Part shown: piece after piece, positions 1 through 11,460 of the stretch
How the letters are laid out: every line of letters begins with the position of its first letter
Numbering within the stretch: position 1 is the first letter of the stretch
NCBI GenBank assembly: GCA_028023455.1
Contig: JAQFVV010012418.1
Coordinates: 7,249,244 to 7,313,243, forward strand
Direction: 5' to 3'
Length of the DNA stretch: 64,000 nt
Source of the DNA: Epiperipatus broadwayi
Taxonomy: Eukaryota > Onychophora > Udeonychophora > Euonychophora > Peripatidae
Notes under the pieces: generated by a model
Told to the model about the DNA's origin: nothing
What the model saw: the letters and a program-made list of their open reading frames with translations, nothing else
Databases searched by the model: none
Made by a program: the position numbers and the translations under genes

Positions 1-324
1 GCATGTCAATAATTTGATAAATATTATTTGTAAATTTTTGGTAAGGCTTTTAAGATTCTCCACTATTATTGCAACATATAACAAATACTATATAACAAAA
101 AAATAAAAATGTACCTCCATTAAAAATTTTATTGTTTAAATCAATATAAAAAAAAGGTATTTAGCTTTCAGATTTGCTAAAACAGCCAAATAATTTTAAT
201 CTTGCAAAGCATTTTTATGTATTAATACCTTACATCAGGGATGACCAATATTTTATAAACCCTATACCAATTTTTTTTATGCATGAGATCACATGTTCCA
301 TATAAATTTTGTACTATTTAATAT
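1..324. other. AT-rich DNA, no gene seen
   Basis: No coding or RNA gene is supported. A short segment near 237-262 begins CAGGGATGACCAATATTTT and loosely resembles a hAT terminal inverted repeat, but no partner end was found, so it is not annotated as an element. Confidence 0.5.
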
Positions 325-852
325 TTTTTCTTAATATAATACATTTTGTCTTTGCCAGACTTTTAATGCTTGGAATTAAGCAGAACATTTTTCAAATTTG
401 AATTATTCAGATCTGACCTCGTTCATTTATCCTTTTTTTTAATAATTTTTGTAAAAAAGAATGAACAATTACAAAATGAAAGTTAAAACAACTATGGACT
501 TGCTTTGAATTAGTATTCAAAATTAGGCAAATATGAAATGTCTATTTATAGATTGAATGCAAAAAAAAAAATTAATTTGATTCACTAAATTTAAATTTTT
601 GTCTTGATTATTAATAAAAAACTGTTTTTTGATTCTTGTATTGGTTTATAAAATCTAATCTTTTTATTTTTATAATCAGACATTCAGTGCAGTGTGTCAA
701 TGTGAGAAGTTAAACCATTAAATATCACATCATTATTTCCTATGTTTGCTCATAACTGTTGTTAAAACAGGCAAAACTCTCTATACAGTAGTGCCACTCA
801 GTGCAAGCCAGAGTAATCAATGAATGCCAGAAGGCTTGTGCAGATCCAAGGC

Positions 853-894
853 TCCTCACTGACGAAACCCACAAGCTAGAAAATAGTCTGGGGA
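853..894 (+). ncRNA. Hammerhead ribozyme A1 (partly decayed)
   Basis: Order along the strand: stem I strand TCCTCA (853-858), core CTGACGA (859-865), degenerate stem II (866-878), GAAA (879-882), mini stem III, GTC triplet (886-888), stem I partner TGGGGA (889-894). Stem I forms six pairs including one G-U. Stem II is damaged (ACC facing GCT) and position 15.2 is A rather than C. The predicted scissile bond is after 888. Likely inactive or weak now. Confidence 0.65.
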
Positions 895-1274
895 TACTGG
901 ATGAGTAGGCACTAGATAAGGATTTTATGTACAAGCCTTTTGGCATCCATTGATTACTCTGGCTTGCACTGACTGGCACTACTGTATGGAGAGTTTTGCC
1001 TGTTTTAACAACAGTTATAAGCAAGCATAAGAAATGGTGATCATGTAATGTTTAGTGGTTTAATACCAATCTTGCCTAATAGGATAGTGGTGGCTATGGT
1101 TATTAAAGAATCAAAGACCCCAAATGTATGGGTACTGAACTGAGTTCAGATCTATATGACTATATAAGCTACTGAGCTTGGATTGAAAATATTATTGTTT
1201 TCAATTTTAAACTCATTAAGTTTTATAGTTAAGTAGAGATAAAAGGTCTAAGTACAGTGCTCTCAGATTCAAGC

Positions 1275-1316
1275 TCTTCGTTGATGAAAGCCACAAGCTA
1301 GAAACTAGTTTGGGGA
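1275..1316 (+). ncRNA. Hammerhead ribozyme A2
   Basis: Stem I strand TCTTCG (1275-1280) pairs with TGGGGA (1311-1316) through Watson-Crick and wobble pairs. The core is TTGATGA (first C changed to T), stem II is AGC-CACAA-GCT, then GAAAC, loop TA, GT and U17. The stem II pair AGC/GCT replaces GGC/GCC of the copy at 45275, a compensatory change that supports the fold. The C3 to U change probably abolishes cleavage. Confidence 0.65.
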
Positions 1317-1557
1317 TATTGGATGAGTAGGCACTAGATAGGAATTTTATGCACAAGCCTTCTGACATCCACTGATTATTCTGGCTTGCACTGAGTGGCA
1401 CTACTGTTAGGAGAGTTTTGCCTGTTTTAATCTGAGTAGTTGATGCATGCATCTTAAGCTGGACACCATGCTTTATATTAAGATCTTTTATTTCTGTTTT
1501 AGTATCAAATTGTTTTAAGTAATCAATCTATTTTAATTATAAACCAAACAATCAACT

Positions 1558-1625
1558 TTATCATCATCATCATTTTCAACCATTATCAATTCACAGCAGG
1601 ATAAAGCTCTCTCCAAGCTAAGCTT
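1558..1625 (-). repeat. RTE LINE 3' tail fragment
   Basis: TCATCATCATCAT followed by an ACCATTATCAAT-type segment and CTCTCTCCAAGC matches the 3' terminus of the RTE copies at 25425 and 58177, read on the opposite strand. Only about 70 bp remain, so it is a severely 5'-truncated insertion. Confidence 0.65.
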
Positions 1626-2255
1626 CACTTTTTTTGCAAAAAGCAGAATTTAAAACTTAAAATGAAGTAAAAAAACAAGAATTTTATTTTACTTTAGAAT
1701 ACTGAATAGACATCATCATCGTCACTATCATCATTATAATAATAAAAAAATGACAATATCAATTATTGTAATCGAAAATTAGTATTTTTCACTTGCATAT
1801 TGAGTAATTCAAATTACAAATCCAAGAATCAAGTAAGACAACTGAGATAGTCAATCTTATGGTGCATGTGTCAAATTTAGATATAGATGCATTAATTTTA
1901 TCACACTGAAATCTATTATAAAAATAAAAAGTCTTAGGAAAGTAATATTATAATCAACAAATTTTTTTTTAAATTCACATTCAGTAAGTAAAAAAAAAAT
2001 TGTTTTGCATTCAATCTGTAAGTAAACATTTCGTATTTGTCTAATTTTGAGGACTGATCCAAAGTGAGTCGTAATTGGTTTTAACTTTCATTTTTTAAAG
2101 CCTTGCAATTGTATTCTTTACAAAAATAATTTTCGTTATCGTAATTAATAAAAACAAAACATGATCTTATCTGCGTTATTCAAATTTGAAAAATATTCGG
2201 CGTAATTCAAAACATTAAAAATCTGGTAAAAACAAAGGATCCAAACATTTAATTA

Positions 2256-2346
2256 AAGTAAGCAGTAATTAAATTTAAATGTTAGCATTATTTTCGTAAT
2301 ATAATAATGTAGTATAAGCAAGTTTTCTATATAGTAATTATTAACA
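2256..2346. other. AT-rich spacer
   Basis: Nothing recognised between the foldback arm and the palindromic MITE. Confidence 0.4.
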
Positions 2347-2633
2347 ATAATATTTAAACAGCATTAAAATGTTGCACATGCGCTTTGGATTTTAAATATA
2401 AAATGAATGAATACTAACACTTCAACCACATAATAAAGTCTTTGGAAAAGATAGAACATCCAAAGCGCATGTACAACAGTTTAATGCTGTTTAATTAAAT
2501 TTCTATCTTTTTCAAAGACTTTATCATGTGGTTGAAGTGTTAGTATTCATTCATTTTATATTTAAAATCCAAAGCTATATTTAAAATCCAAAGCGCATGT
2601 GCAACAGTTTAATGCTGTTTAAATATTATTGTT
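2347..2633. mobile_element. Palindromic MITE-like element
   Basis: Outer arms 2347-2398 and 2579-2630 are near-perfect inverted repeats around GCACATGCGCTTTGGAT. A second inner pair holds the segment AACACTTCAACCACAT with its complement near 2530. An extra CAAAGCGCATG copy sits at 2461. A diverged relative of the inner segment is seen at 20040-20180. No ORF, so it is non-autonomous. Confidence 0.65.
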
Positions 2634-3940
2634 TATAAAAAACATCGCGCTATATAAAGTAATTGACTTATTTACATATAGTAATTATTATATGGTGAGA
2701 TAAATGTTAAATACAATTTATCAACGCATAGCACAAATGTATGTAAGCATGTGAACTCAAAGATAAAAAAATAAATCAATTAAATTAATCTGATTTATAC
2801 TGAAAGAATATATAAAATAAATTGAAATTTTTTAAAGATGCTGTAATAACAAATTGACAAAGCAGAGAAATGCGAAACAGTTTGTTTTGATTACAAGAAT
2901 ATTTTCTCAGCGGAGCAGATAACATGAATACTTTGCGGTAATCCGATATTTTAAAGGCACAATGTAATAATTGTTTTAGCTGATAATTTATTTAAATTTA
3001 TTCCCAGGAAACAGAGGTATTTGTTTTAAGGTAAATGTTATCCCCTAATAATTTTATATATGTAACATAATGATATTTTTCAGAGGGAAAAAATTAACAT
3101 GTACTATAATGAAGATGTAATTGGGCCACATTCTTACCTATAAAAAGGGGACAAGGAAATGATTTAATTGTAAATGAAATTTTTGAATAGAGATGCGGCA
3201 GTAGGCAAAGCATTGAAAAAGATGAATATTTAAACAATATAAATTTTAGTATTAAATTCCAAATGGTTTGGATGTTATTAAAATTCGTGGATTGTGGACT
3301 AATTATAATCTTTGCATTCATCGTATGCAAATAAATTAATAACATTAAAACTATATGCAACTGTACCATGAAAAAAACATACATAATAATAAATCTCTGT
3401 AAAAAGTCTTTTATATATATTTCTCTCCACAGCTCAGACTTCTCCAACTTATTCCAAAGTGAAATAGGGAAAAAATAGGAATTAAATCACTAAATTTGCC
3501 AATTGCTGGCTAATGGGTATTTTAATGATTTTCTATTATTGTTTTATTCTCTATCTAAGAATAGTAAATATTTATTTACTGACAAGTACTGGATGTCAGA
3601 TTATTTATCCATGAACTATTTAAAACAAATCTAACAAAGGTTTCAAATTTTACCCAATTTTGATTCAAACCCCAAATAATTATCATGTAAATATGTTATA
3701 ATTTTAAAACTAATATTGTAGAACATTTTTGAGAGAACCCCCAAAAAACTATCTTGTCTGCATTATTGTTTTATAACTTTTAACTAAGACTTTGTCAACT
3801 GTGCAGTTTAATTTTAAGTTTGTTAGTTTCAGATATTGTAGTCTCATTTTAAATTAATGCATATTTTCAGAAATTAAATGAATTAGATTATGTTAGAGGA
3901 TGAGTTTTATAATTTTGTGAAAATTATTTATTAGAGTTAT
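2634..3940. other. AT-rich DNA, no gene seen
   Basis: No coding, RNA or clear repeat signal. Short ORFs on both strands lack recognisable domains and have the composition expected of chance reading frames. Confidence 0.5.
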
Positions 3941-3949
3941 TAAAAAAAA

Positions 3950-5095
3950 GCGCATTAGGACTTCATTTGCTTTATAATGGTACATTAATTAATGATGTGA
4001 ACTTTCTGCTATTCACAAAAATTGCATAAAAGAAAGTTTTAAGGCAAGTACATTTATTAACTTAATTAAAAGTCAATTTCTTGGGCCTTTGGTTGATCAT
4101 GCTGGCACCTTTAATGAAATTAGATGTAAGGGAAAAACTTTTATAGTTGACCTGTTTATTGCTTATAGGGATCTCCAGAATGATCTGAATGCTCCCAGTT
4201 TGGAAAGTATTAAATATAAAGACTTAATGAATCATTTTAAAAGTCATGACAATTCATGGTTGGATATATAAAAAAAATGTGTTGAAAAAGTTCCACTCTA
4301 TATATACACCCCAATCCTACTTGAAATTTGTTTTCAAACTAATGAATGGTTTGTTTTCAACAACTAATGTTCTAAATGAAAGACTACATATGAATTTGGA
4401 TCTGATCTGTTTACTATGCAAATCTGGTAATAAAACTTTTCAGCATCTATTCGAAGAATGTTCGGCATTTGGGCAGATAAGAGCTAGAGTGTTCCACAGG
4501 CCAATCATAAACTTAAAACTTCTACTTAGTCAATACCTTGAGAAATTTAACCCCCACAATGCAATGGTAACTGTGCATATCCTTAAGATAATATAGTATA
4601 TAAGATGTACTATGATATTCGATAACAAGGAATTCAACTGGCTGAGAAAACTCTATAGTGATTGGGAAACTTATTTCCATCAATGTCTGAGATACTAGCC
4701 AAGGAAGACAATGAATCGAATCTGGGGTGGTCCTGGAATAACTCTATGTGAGATTATCAGATAAACATTTATTTTGAGTAAAAGTTGGAATTCTTTTGGA
4801 TGGTCTATTCCTTAGGCTAATCAAATTTTTGTTACGTGCTTCACTCATTTGAGTTGCATTTGCTTGATGTCTTAGAATCTCCTTCTATTACATTGTTACA
4901 GATCAATCTCATTGAGTTGAAGATAACTATTTAATAGTCTGGAGCCTTTTTGTCTTAATAGTAGAGTATACCAATTTCTTTGACTTTGGTATACAAAACT
5001 GTAACATATATATATATATATCATTTGTTTAATTACTTGTATAAATTGTAAATATTTATATTGTTAATAAAGTTTTTATTATAAATAAAATAAAA
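3950..5095 (+). mobile_element. 5'-truncated LINE, ORF2 C-terminus and 3' UTR
   Basis: Remnant of a non-LTR retrotransposon. Coding traces run from about 3950 to 4750, followed by an AT-rich 3' UTR and an end at AATAAAGTTTTTATTATAAA plus an A-rich tail near 5060-5095. Only the region after the reverse transcriptase survives, as expected for truncated target-primed insertion. Confidence 0.65.
4089..4750 (+). pseudogene. LINE ORF2 C-terminal fragment with zf-RVT motif
   Basis: The C-terminal part of a LINE reverse-transcriptase polyprotein lies in two overlapping frames (4089-4271 and 4246-4596), with a third short stretch of similar type to about 4750. The second frame holds NERLHMN, then CLLCKSG with a downstream FQHLFEEC. 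This is the CxxC...HxxxxC pattern of the zf-RVT zinc-binding domain that follows the RT in several LINE clades and binds the element RNA. The RT domain itself is absent. A frameshift lies near 4250-4270, where an A-run follows the WLDI end. LINE clade cannot be fixed from this piece; its style resembles the element at 13.3-16.5 kb, but no overlap exists to prove identity. Confidence 0.65.
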
Positions 5096-5099
5096 AAAA

Positions 5100-7080
5100 A
5101 TAAAGTTTTTTTTCACATTATTTTGCATACAGGAATGCATGATTAGAAATATTTCATAAATATACTGAATGATTAAAGATCAAAATTTATTTTCTGGGAG
5201 ACTTTAATTTTCATGTTGTTATGAACAGTAAACTTTAGCCCAAGGTTATTATGAGTAATGATAATGCCAACTAATATTTCCCTTTTCATAACATGGATTA
5301 GACTATGGAAAACAATTTGTTTAAACTGAAAAATATGCTATAAAAACTTAGAAGATTCACAGCCAAAATAATGATATCTAATGGACTGCATTGTTGTTAG
5401 GAATCAGAATGAAAAGGAAGTTCATAATTTTTTTTTGGGGGGGGGGAGAGAAGTTCATAGTATATATAAGCATTTAAAAGTGCACATTATTAATCAAATC
5501 CTAGATTAGTGTGCTTCAAAATTAAAAGAATAGTTGCATTAAAAATAGATGCTATTCCAATTACATTAATAAAAAAATTGAAGCATTTACTAGCTATGGT
5601 AAATCTTAACAGTTTAAAAAACTGCTGAAATTGCTAGTTTTGAATATTAGGATTGGATTGAGACATGGAATTCTCTAAAGAAGTATATTTTAACATAAGT
5701 AAGAATATTCTTGGATTAACTAAAATGAAAAACCCTGACTTTCTCTGATAATAATATTACTGTTAATAACTTGATTAAAAAGAATCATAGTATAGGAGTT
5801 TGCAACATTAAAAATAATAATAATTTATGTCAAATATATAACAAGCTAAGTTGAAGTATAAAGAAATATAATGATTACAGTTGAATAATGTTTGAGATAC
5901 AAGAGGACAGAAGAATTATACCAAAGATGAAAAATATTAAGCTCAAGTAATAGACTTTAATTTGCAATGATGAGAAGAGAAGGTGAGAAATATAGTATTT
6001 TTCAGATTGTTGGTAGTATTAAAATTGGAAGTGTTGCTATTAATATAGAGAAACTAGGATAGCTCTCAAATCAAGAAAAATATAGGTAGAATTAATAAAT
6101 AACATTCATTACAACTTAATCACAGGGAATGGAACCTTTTCATAATACAGCATCACTGTGGAATATAACATCTGACTATTATAACAAATACTGAAAAAAT
6201 AGATGCAAATTTAGTGCATCTGGGATGCACAATCTATTTAAATTTAACCACACCTCACAATATTAAAAACTATTGTCCATTATATGAATTTTTGATTATG
6301 GGGCTCAAAATGGCCAATATTGTATACAGATGGAATCTCAATAATCAAGAGTGTTTAGTGTTCAGTTTCATGTTTTATTAAACACTATATGATGCTAATG
6401 ATGTGCATGATAAATTATCTAGCAATTTAAAGTGTGCAGAGTTAGATAAGAATAGATTATGCAGAATGATTGAACTCATTCCATAATTTTTTTGTAAGTA
6501 TAAAGATCAGAAATAATTGTAGTAGAACAATAGGAAAAATGTTTTTGTGCATTTAAATAGATTCAATCTTCAATGAAATAACAGCATGGTAATGATGAAT
6601 ATTTTATCACTTCTATTAGATGTCATATAAGTCAACTCTGAGTAATCTTGAATAAAATTGATTTGGATTAAAAATATGTTTCTTTGTTTGAAATATGAGA
6701 TGACATTCAAGCACCAAAGTAACAGGTTTAACACAACAGTTACATTCAGTTAACAAAACTAAGATACTTCACTAGCTGACAATCAATCCAAAAAACATTA
6801 GCTCTTAGATCCACACTCTGTGAAAAACATTAATTTTGGATATTAAATTATAAAAAAAAATAGATGGGTTAAAGAATTTCCTAGATCATCAAAGCCTTAA
6901 AATTTTAAAAAAATATAGGAACAGTGTAAAAAAAAAAAAAAAAAGCTAAATGTTTGGAAAAAAAAAAGATGACTATTATAAAAAAGGAAGAAAGTTAAAT
7001 GTACCTGAGGCAATATTTTATTCGTTTAGAGGTATTATTGTCAGAAAGATTTCACAGTTTAAGAACAAATCAATTTCAAC
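5100..7080 (+). other. Eroded LINE-like traces in AT-rich DNA
   Basis: A reading LGDFNFH at 5194-5214 matches the conserved GDFN motif of APE-type endonucleases, suggesting an old LINE. The rest, to about 6900, has stops in all frames and no further motif I trust. A short ORF at 6950-7150 overlaps the start of the decayed RTE and is not considered real. Confidence 0.35.
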
Positions 7081-7082
7081 AC

Positions 7083-9165
7083 TATTATTTTCAACAATTA
7101 TTGATCCAATGAAGTATGAAGTCTCTACAAGTTTAATCCGATTTCTTTAATCTATAGCCTCTCTTCTTCACACCACACTAGGAAATATCTTATTACATCC
7201 ATTCAAATCATTTATGATCTCTTTATAGATTTTTTACAAACTCTTAGGATCTAGTTTAAAATGCCAACTTCCATCTATTATCATTTCTTCTAAAAATATA
7301 CTAGCCTAGTTTCATATCAGTCTTTTAATTCTTTCAATAATGTTTATTCTTTCAACAAGCATTCCACTTACAATCTCTTTTTGTTATTCCCAGTATACAT
7401 CTCTCCATACTACACTGAGTGGTCTGAAGACTCTGTATTGCTTTTCTATTAAATGTCCAAGTCTTAGATTAATAAGTAAAATTTACTAAAACATATATCT
7501 TAAAAACGTATCTTTTCAAATGCATGGAAATATTTCCCTTTAATATTAAATTATTTCTACTAAAAGAATTTCATTCAAGATTAATTCTATGATTAATTTA
7601 ATCCATTGTGCTTTCATATGTATTAATAATCTGACCAAGATATTTGTAATTTTTAACTGCTAAATCATGATTACCAATTTATTTTCTTCTTCTGAAAAAA
7701 ATCATTGAACGTTTTTTAGTCTTTTTTAGCATTTATTTTCAGTTCTATTTTCTTACTTTCTTCTAATAACTCTTGCAACATTTCTTGTAGCTCTGAACTA
7801 ATATTTGTAAAAAAATAAGTATATCATTTGTAAAATCTAGATGACTTCAATATACTCCTTTAGCTTCATATTTTAATCCATAAAATATTTCATATAAAGC
7901 TGCAGTAAAAGTTTTGGAGATATGGGATTACCTTGTTGTATACACTTCTTAATGCCAACCTTCTTAGTATTAGCAGATAATTTAATAACTGCTGTTGCAT
8001 GTTAATAAATATTCTTCAGTTTATGAAAATATACTTGGTCTATATCCTGTCAATCCAATGCTTTAATCAGGTTAAAAATATTTATAGAGTATAATGACTT
8101 TTCATAATCTACAAATTCAAAAAATAAAAATAACTGATATTTATTGTTTCTTTCTTCAAATACTTGGATATTATCCAGCACACTAAAAACACTTAATTCT
8201 ATCTTGATTTTTTAGTTGGTTGGAATCCAAAGTTCACTATAGTCAAGTTGCAATTCTCTTGGTAAAAATATTGTAACTGATAGGTCTTTAATTCTAATAT
8301 TTCTTTATCACTTTTTGAAAGTATCAATATTACCAACAAATTCTTTCTACCATTTGGAACATTTTTATCATTTTATATATAACTTTGCCAATATCTTTTA
8401 TATTTATTCATCTGCTTCTTTTAAAATATCATTAATTTCATTATATGCTGGACTTTGTCCTTACTTCATATATTTAAATCCATGTTTTACCATTTCATTT
8501 AAAATGCTGGAAAATTCAGAAAATATAATAACTATAGGGGATACTGTATTTTTTTGTTCTTTATTACTATATAATACATTATAGAAGTCTCACTATTTTC
8601 ATAAAGTCATCTTTTTTTAGTAACACTTCAAACTTTCATCTTAATGCACAAAGAATCATTTCTTTGAAACCAAAATGTTGTTTTACACTTTTGAGATTCT
8701 TATTACCTTCTATATGGCTTCTTATTAATTCACATTTGTATTTTCTTCTATCATTAACTCTTTTTTGTACCATTTTACAAAACATTTGATATTCACTTCT
8801 TAAAGAATCATTTCAAAAAATTTTTCATATCCCTTTTTTATTTATATATTCTCATGTCTTAATAGAAAATTTACTCTAAATTGTTATATTTTTGTACTAG
8901 CTATCTTTTTTTTATGTTGTAATAGAGTATTAGTTATATTCTTGTTGATTTCTATCAAATATGAACCATCTTCAAAGTCTGCTAATATTTTAAAATGATT
9001 AGAAAGTTCTTATTTAATTTTTTTGAATTTCTGAAGATTGAGAATACCAACTATTAAGACTTTATTTTTTAATAGTTTTTATTTTTCCTGTTAGGCATTA
9101 ATATGTATTTTATACTCACTAATCAATGATCACTTCCAGTCTTGAATCTATTAAAATAGAAATTA
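7083..9165 (-). mobile_element. Decayed RTE-clade LINE
   Basis: An antisense copy of the same RTE family as 25425-28715, aligning from the 3' end (about 7083) through the RT and into the endonuclease (about 9160). Shared landmarks include the segment TGGAGATATGGGATTACCTTG at 7916 in the QGDSISP region, and GATCACTTCC near 9129 corresponding to the SDHRLV endonuclease motif. Stops and small indels are frequent, so it is far older than the two other large copies. No intact ORF survives. Confidence 0.75.
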
Positions 9166-10305
9166 AATGAAATAAATAGTAGGAACAAAAGCTTTAGTGT
9201 TAATCTTTAGGCTAAAAACATGTTTTGCACACCACAGCAAATTTATACCAATAATGCATAACAGTAAATAATGCATTCAAGAAATGAAAATAATCTTCAA
9301 AATTTAAAAATTCAATTTATAATTACAAAAAAGAAATAGTAAAAATTAAAAGCTATGAGTAAATGTATTTTATAGTAAATCACTTTTTGCTTGATATTAT
9401 TATACTTTTCTTGATTTATTTTTTGATAAAAAGTAAAGATATTAAAATAATTTCTGAATGTAAACATCATATCCTTGTCAAAATCAAATATTTTATTTAA
9501 TTTACAAAGATAAAAATTAAATATAATCTATTTGTGAACTTATGATTTTCATCAAAATTTAAACAAAAACCATCATTGTACAATTAGAATGATCACTTTT
9601 GAATATTACATATTAAAACAATAGCAAACTCTCTATACCTGTGTAAACATAGGTAATGGATATCCTGTGATGTTTTAGTAATATTACATATTAACTTGAA
9701 AATTCACATCCTTGATTTTGTTTTACTTTTCTTTGTATGTCACAACAACTAGTTACTTTAGTTGGAATTAATATCAGTTAATATTAATATATATTTTAAA
9801 ACAAGTTTTTTCTATCATATGAATGAGTCATTTCAGGTTTGATTGCAGTGCAATTTCACTGCTACTGAAGTCAAATGAAATGATTCAGTGATGGATCAGA
9901 TGTTTAAACAAGCCTCTTTTAAAAACAGATATATAAAGATATTGCAGATTGGTAGAAATTATAATCAGTTCAATGTTTTATGAATGATACCATCATTGCA
10001 TGGAGATATGTATATGTAAACACATATTAAAAAACTTACTATAGGACAAAGTCTTTTTAAACATCTATTTACAGAAAAGCAGAGAAGAATACAATACTTA
10101 TCAGGCTAACTGGTTCTCATTTTATTTTCTAAAATAATAACTAGATACTATCTTATCAAATAATAATTATATGAAGAGCTAGGTTAGTTACTTGAAACAA
10201 AAATTCTTAAATGCCTTGGAAAATTTTGTGTGAATTTGATCTTCAGATAATGCACTTTGTAGAGAGATGTGTTTACCACTTTGTCATATTTATATAATAT
10301 AAAGA
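9166..10305. other. AT-rich DNA, no gene seen
   Basis: Nothing recognised on either strand beyond short AT-rich ORFs. Confidence 0.45.
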
Positions 10306-10393
10306 GCATTGCAATAGCTCTAAACAAGCTTTTTTAAACAATAAATGCTACAAGAGAAAGCATTCAAATCATTTTTATCTAGGATTGTTCCCA

Positions 10394-10434
10394 TCCCCAG
10401 ACCAGTTTTGAGTTATGGCTCTCTTCAGTGAGGA
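10394..10434 (-). ncRNA. Hammerhead ribozyme B1
   Basis: Minus strand: stem I TCCTCA, core CTGAAGA, stem II GAGC-CATA-ACTC (three of four pairs), AAAAC in place of GAAAC, loop TG, GTC triplet, stem I partner TGGGGA. Stem I forms six pairs. The only core lesion is G12 to A. The cleavage position would be between 10400 and 10399. Confidence 0.65.
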
Positions 10435-10806
10435 GCTAGGATAATAGATTCAAAACTCTAACTCAAGATATGCATTTATCTAAAAGTTAGCCTTAAGAAA
10501 AAGATCTGACATTTTTAGACCCCTACAAGTCTTTAAATTCAGCTCTCCAACTGAAATAATTATATGGGTCTGAATTTAATTCAGATATCTAATATATTAA
10601 TGGGATTTGTAATTTAATTTAGCCAAATCCTCCAACAGCAAAATAATAACAGTAATAAAATCATATTGTATGTCATATGACCTATATAGCTTGCATTTAC
10701 TACTACATAATATAAAGAGCATTTCAATAGCTCTAAACAAACATTTTTTAATGATAAATGCTACAAGAGAAAGCATTCAAATCATCTTTATCTAGGATTG
10801 TCCCCA

Positions 10807-10847
10807 CCCCCTGATTAGTTTCAAGCTATGGCTCTCTTCAGTTAGGA
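10807..10847 (-). ncRNA. Hammerhead ribozyme B2 (decayed)
   Basis: Minus strand: core CTGAAGA, stem II GAGC-CATA-GCTT (four pairs, one G-U), intact GAAAC, then TAATC where GTC is expected. Stem I (TCCTAA with AGGGGG) keeps only its outer pairs. Together with B1 it gives a consensus with a perfect core and a four-pair stem II. Confidence 0.6.
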
Positions 10848-11030
10848 GCTAGGACACTAGATTTAAAAAACTAACTCAAGATAAGCATTTATCTAAAGGT
10901 TAACCCTTAATTTTAGTTGGAGAGCTGAATTTAAAGACTTATAAGGGTCTAAAAATTTCAGATCTTCTTAAGAGGTAACTTTTAGATAAATGCTTATCTT
11001 GAGTTAGTTTTTTGAATCTGGTATCATAGT

Positions 11031-11070
11031 TCTTCACTGAAAAGAGCCATAGCTTGAAACCAATTCAGGT
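11031..11070 (+). ncRNA. Hammerhead-like motif B3 (decayed)
   Basis: TCTTCA, CTGAAAA, GAGC-CATA-GCTT and GAAAC are in order on the plus strand in the inverted unit. The cleavage triplet and 3' stem I strand are degraded (AATTCAGG). Homology to B1 and B2 rather than its own fold supports it. Confidence 0.5.
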
Positions 11071-11240
11071 AGGGGACAATCCTAGATAAAGATGATTTGA
11101 TTAATTTCTTTTATAGCATTAATCATTAAAAAAAGCTTGTTTAGAGCTACTGAAATGCTCTTTATATTACATATTGCTAAATGCAACCTATATAGATCAT
11201 GTGATATACAACATGATTTTATTAATATATATATATATCA

Positions 11241-11460
11241 TTAAAACCAGTCTACACTTAGACAAATCCAATATCAATAATGATCAACAATCTTAAACAG
11301 TTATCAAAGCACCCTTCTTCTAACAATAAAGGTAGATTCCCTTTATTGTTTTTATTGTTAAAAGGAGATTGACTTGATAACAGTTTGAGATTGTTGATTG
11401 TTATTGATATTAGGATTGTCTAAGTGTTGAATGATTTCAATAAACACATTTAGACTTGCG
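11241..11460. mobile_element. MITE-like inverted repeat
   Basis: Left arm with CACTTAGACAAATCCAATAT and right arm with ATATTAGGATTGTCTAAGTG are inverted, continuing inward through ATCAACAATCT/AGATTGTTGAT and CAATAAAGG/CCTTTATTG. A partial copy of one arm lies at 31672-31735, so this is a dispersed family. No ORF. Confidence 0.65.

Larger units (their letters stand above)
750..1446 (+). mobile_element. Hammerhead repeat family A, tandem pair (retrozyme-like)
   Basis: Two head-to-tail copies of a short repeat, with hammerhead motifs at 853-894 and 1275-1316. The predicted cleavage sites are 422 nt apart, so one full monomer is 889-1310. Segment 755-842 is an inverted copy of 935-1015, so the left end is itself folded back. 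The same family occurs at 33569, 37996, 45112 and as a scrap at 54058. Tandem monomers of this size with type-I hammerheads are the known structure of animal retrozymes; no ORF of its own is seen. Assignment as a retrozyme rather than a PLE pseudo-LTR is inference. Confidence 0.7.
325..2255. mobile_element. Foldback structure enclosing tandem hammerhead repeats
   Basis: The segment about 325-620 is the reverse complement, with substitutions, of about 1940-2255. For example the GATTGAATGCAAAA run near 553 faces TTTTGCATTCAATC near 2004, and AAAATGAAAGTTAAAAC near 473 faces its complement near 2077. Between the arms lie the tandem hammerhead repeats (750-1446) and an RTE 3' tail (1558-1625). 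The right arm keeps several CpG sites that are TG or CA in the left arm, which suggests unequal decay. It may be a foldback transposon or an inverted duplication around a retroposon; no coding capacity is seen. Confidence 0.6.
10310..11170. mobile_element. Hammerhead repeat family B, two direct and one inverted copy
   Basis: A unit containing AGCTCTAAACAAGC, AAATGCTACAAGAGAAAGC and TAGGATTGT occurs at about 10310-10720 and again at about 10720-10960 in the same orientation, then inverted at about 10905-11165. Hammerhead motifs lie at 10394-10434 and 10807-10847 (minus) and 11031-11070 (plus). The spacing between the two minus-strand cleavage positions is 413 nt. A scrap of the family is present at 56389-56440. 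No ORF; the structure is a tandem plus inverted dimer like family A. Confidence 0.65.

Noticed and set aside
237-262. hAT 5' terminal repeat CAGGGATGACCAA
   Set aside because: Only a partial match to the CAGGGGTCGCCAAAC end at 63000 and no partner end or target duplication.
740-1452. Antisense ORFs of 94 and 78 codons
   Set aside because: They are read across the family A ribozyme repeat and its inverted part; both encode the same repeat-derived peptide and show no domain.
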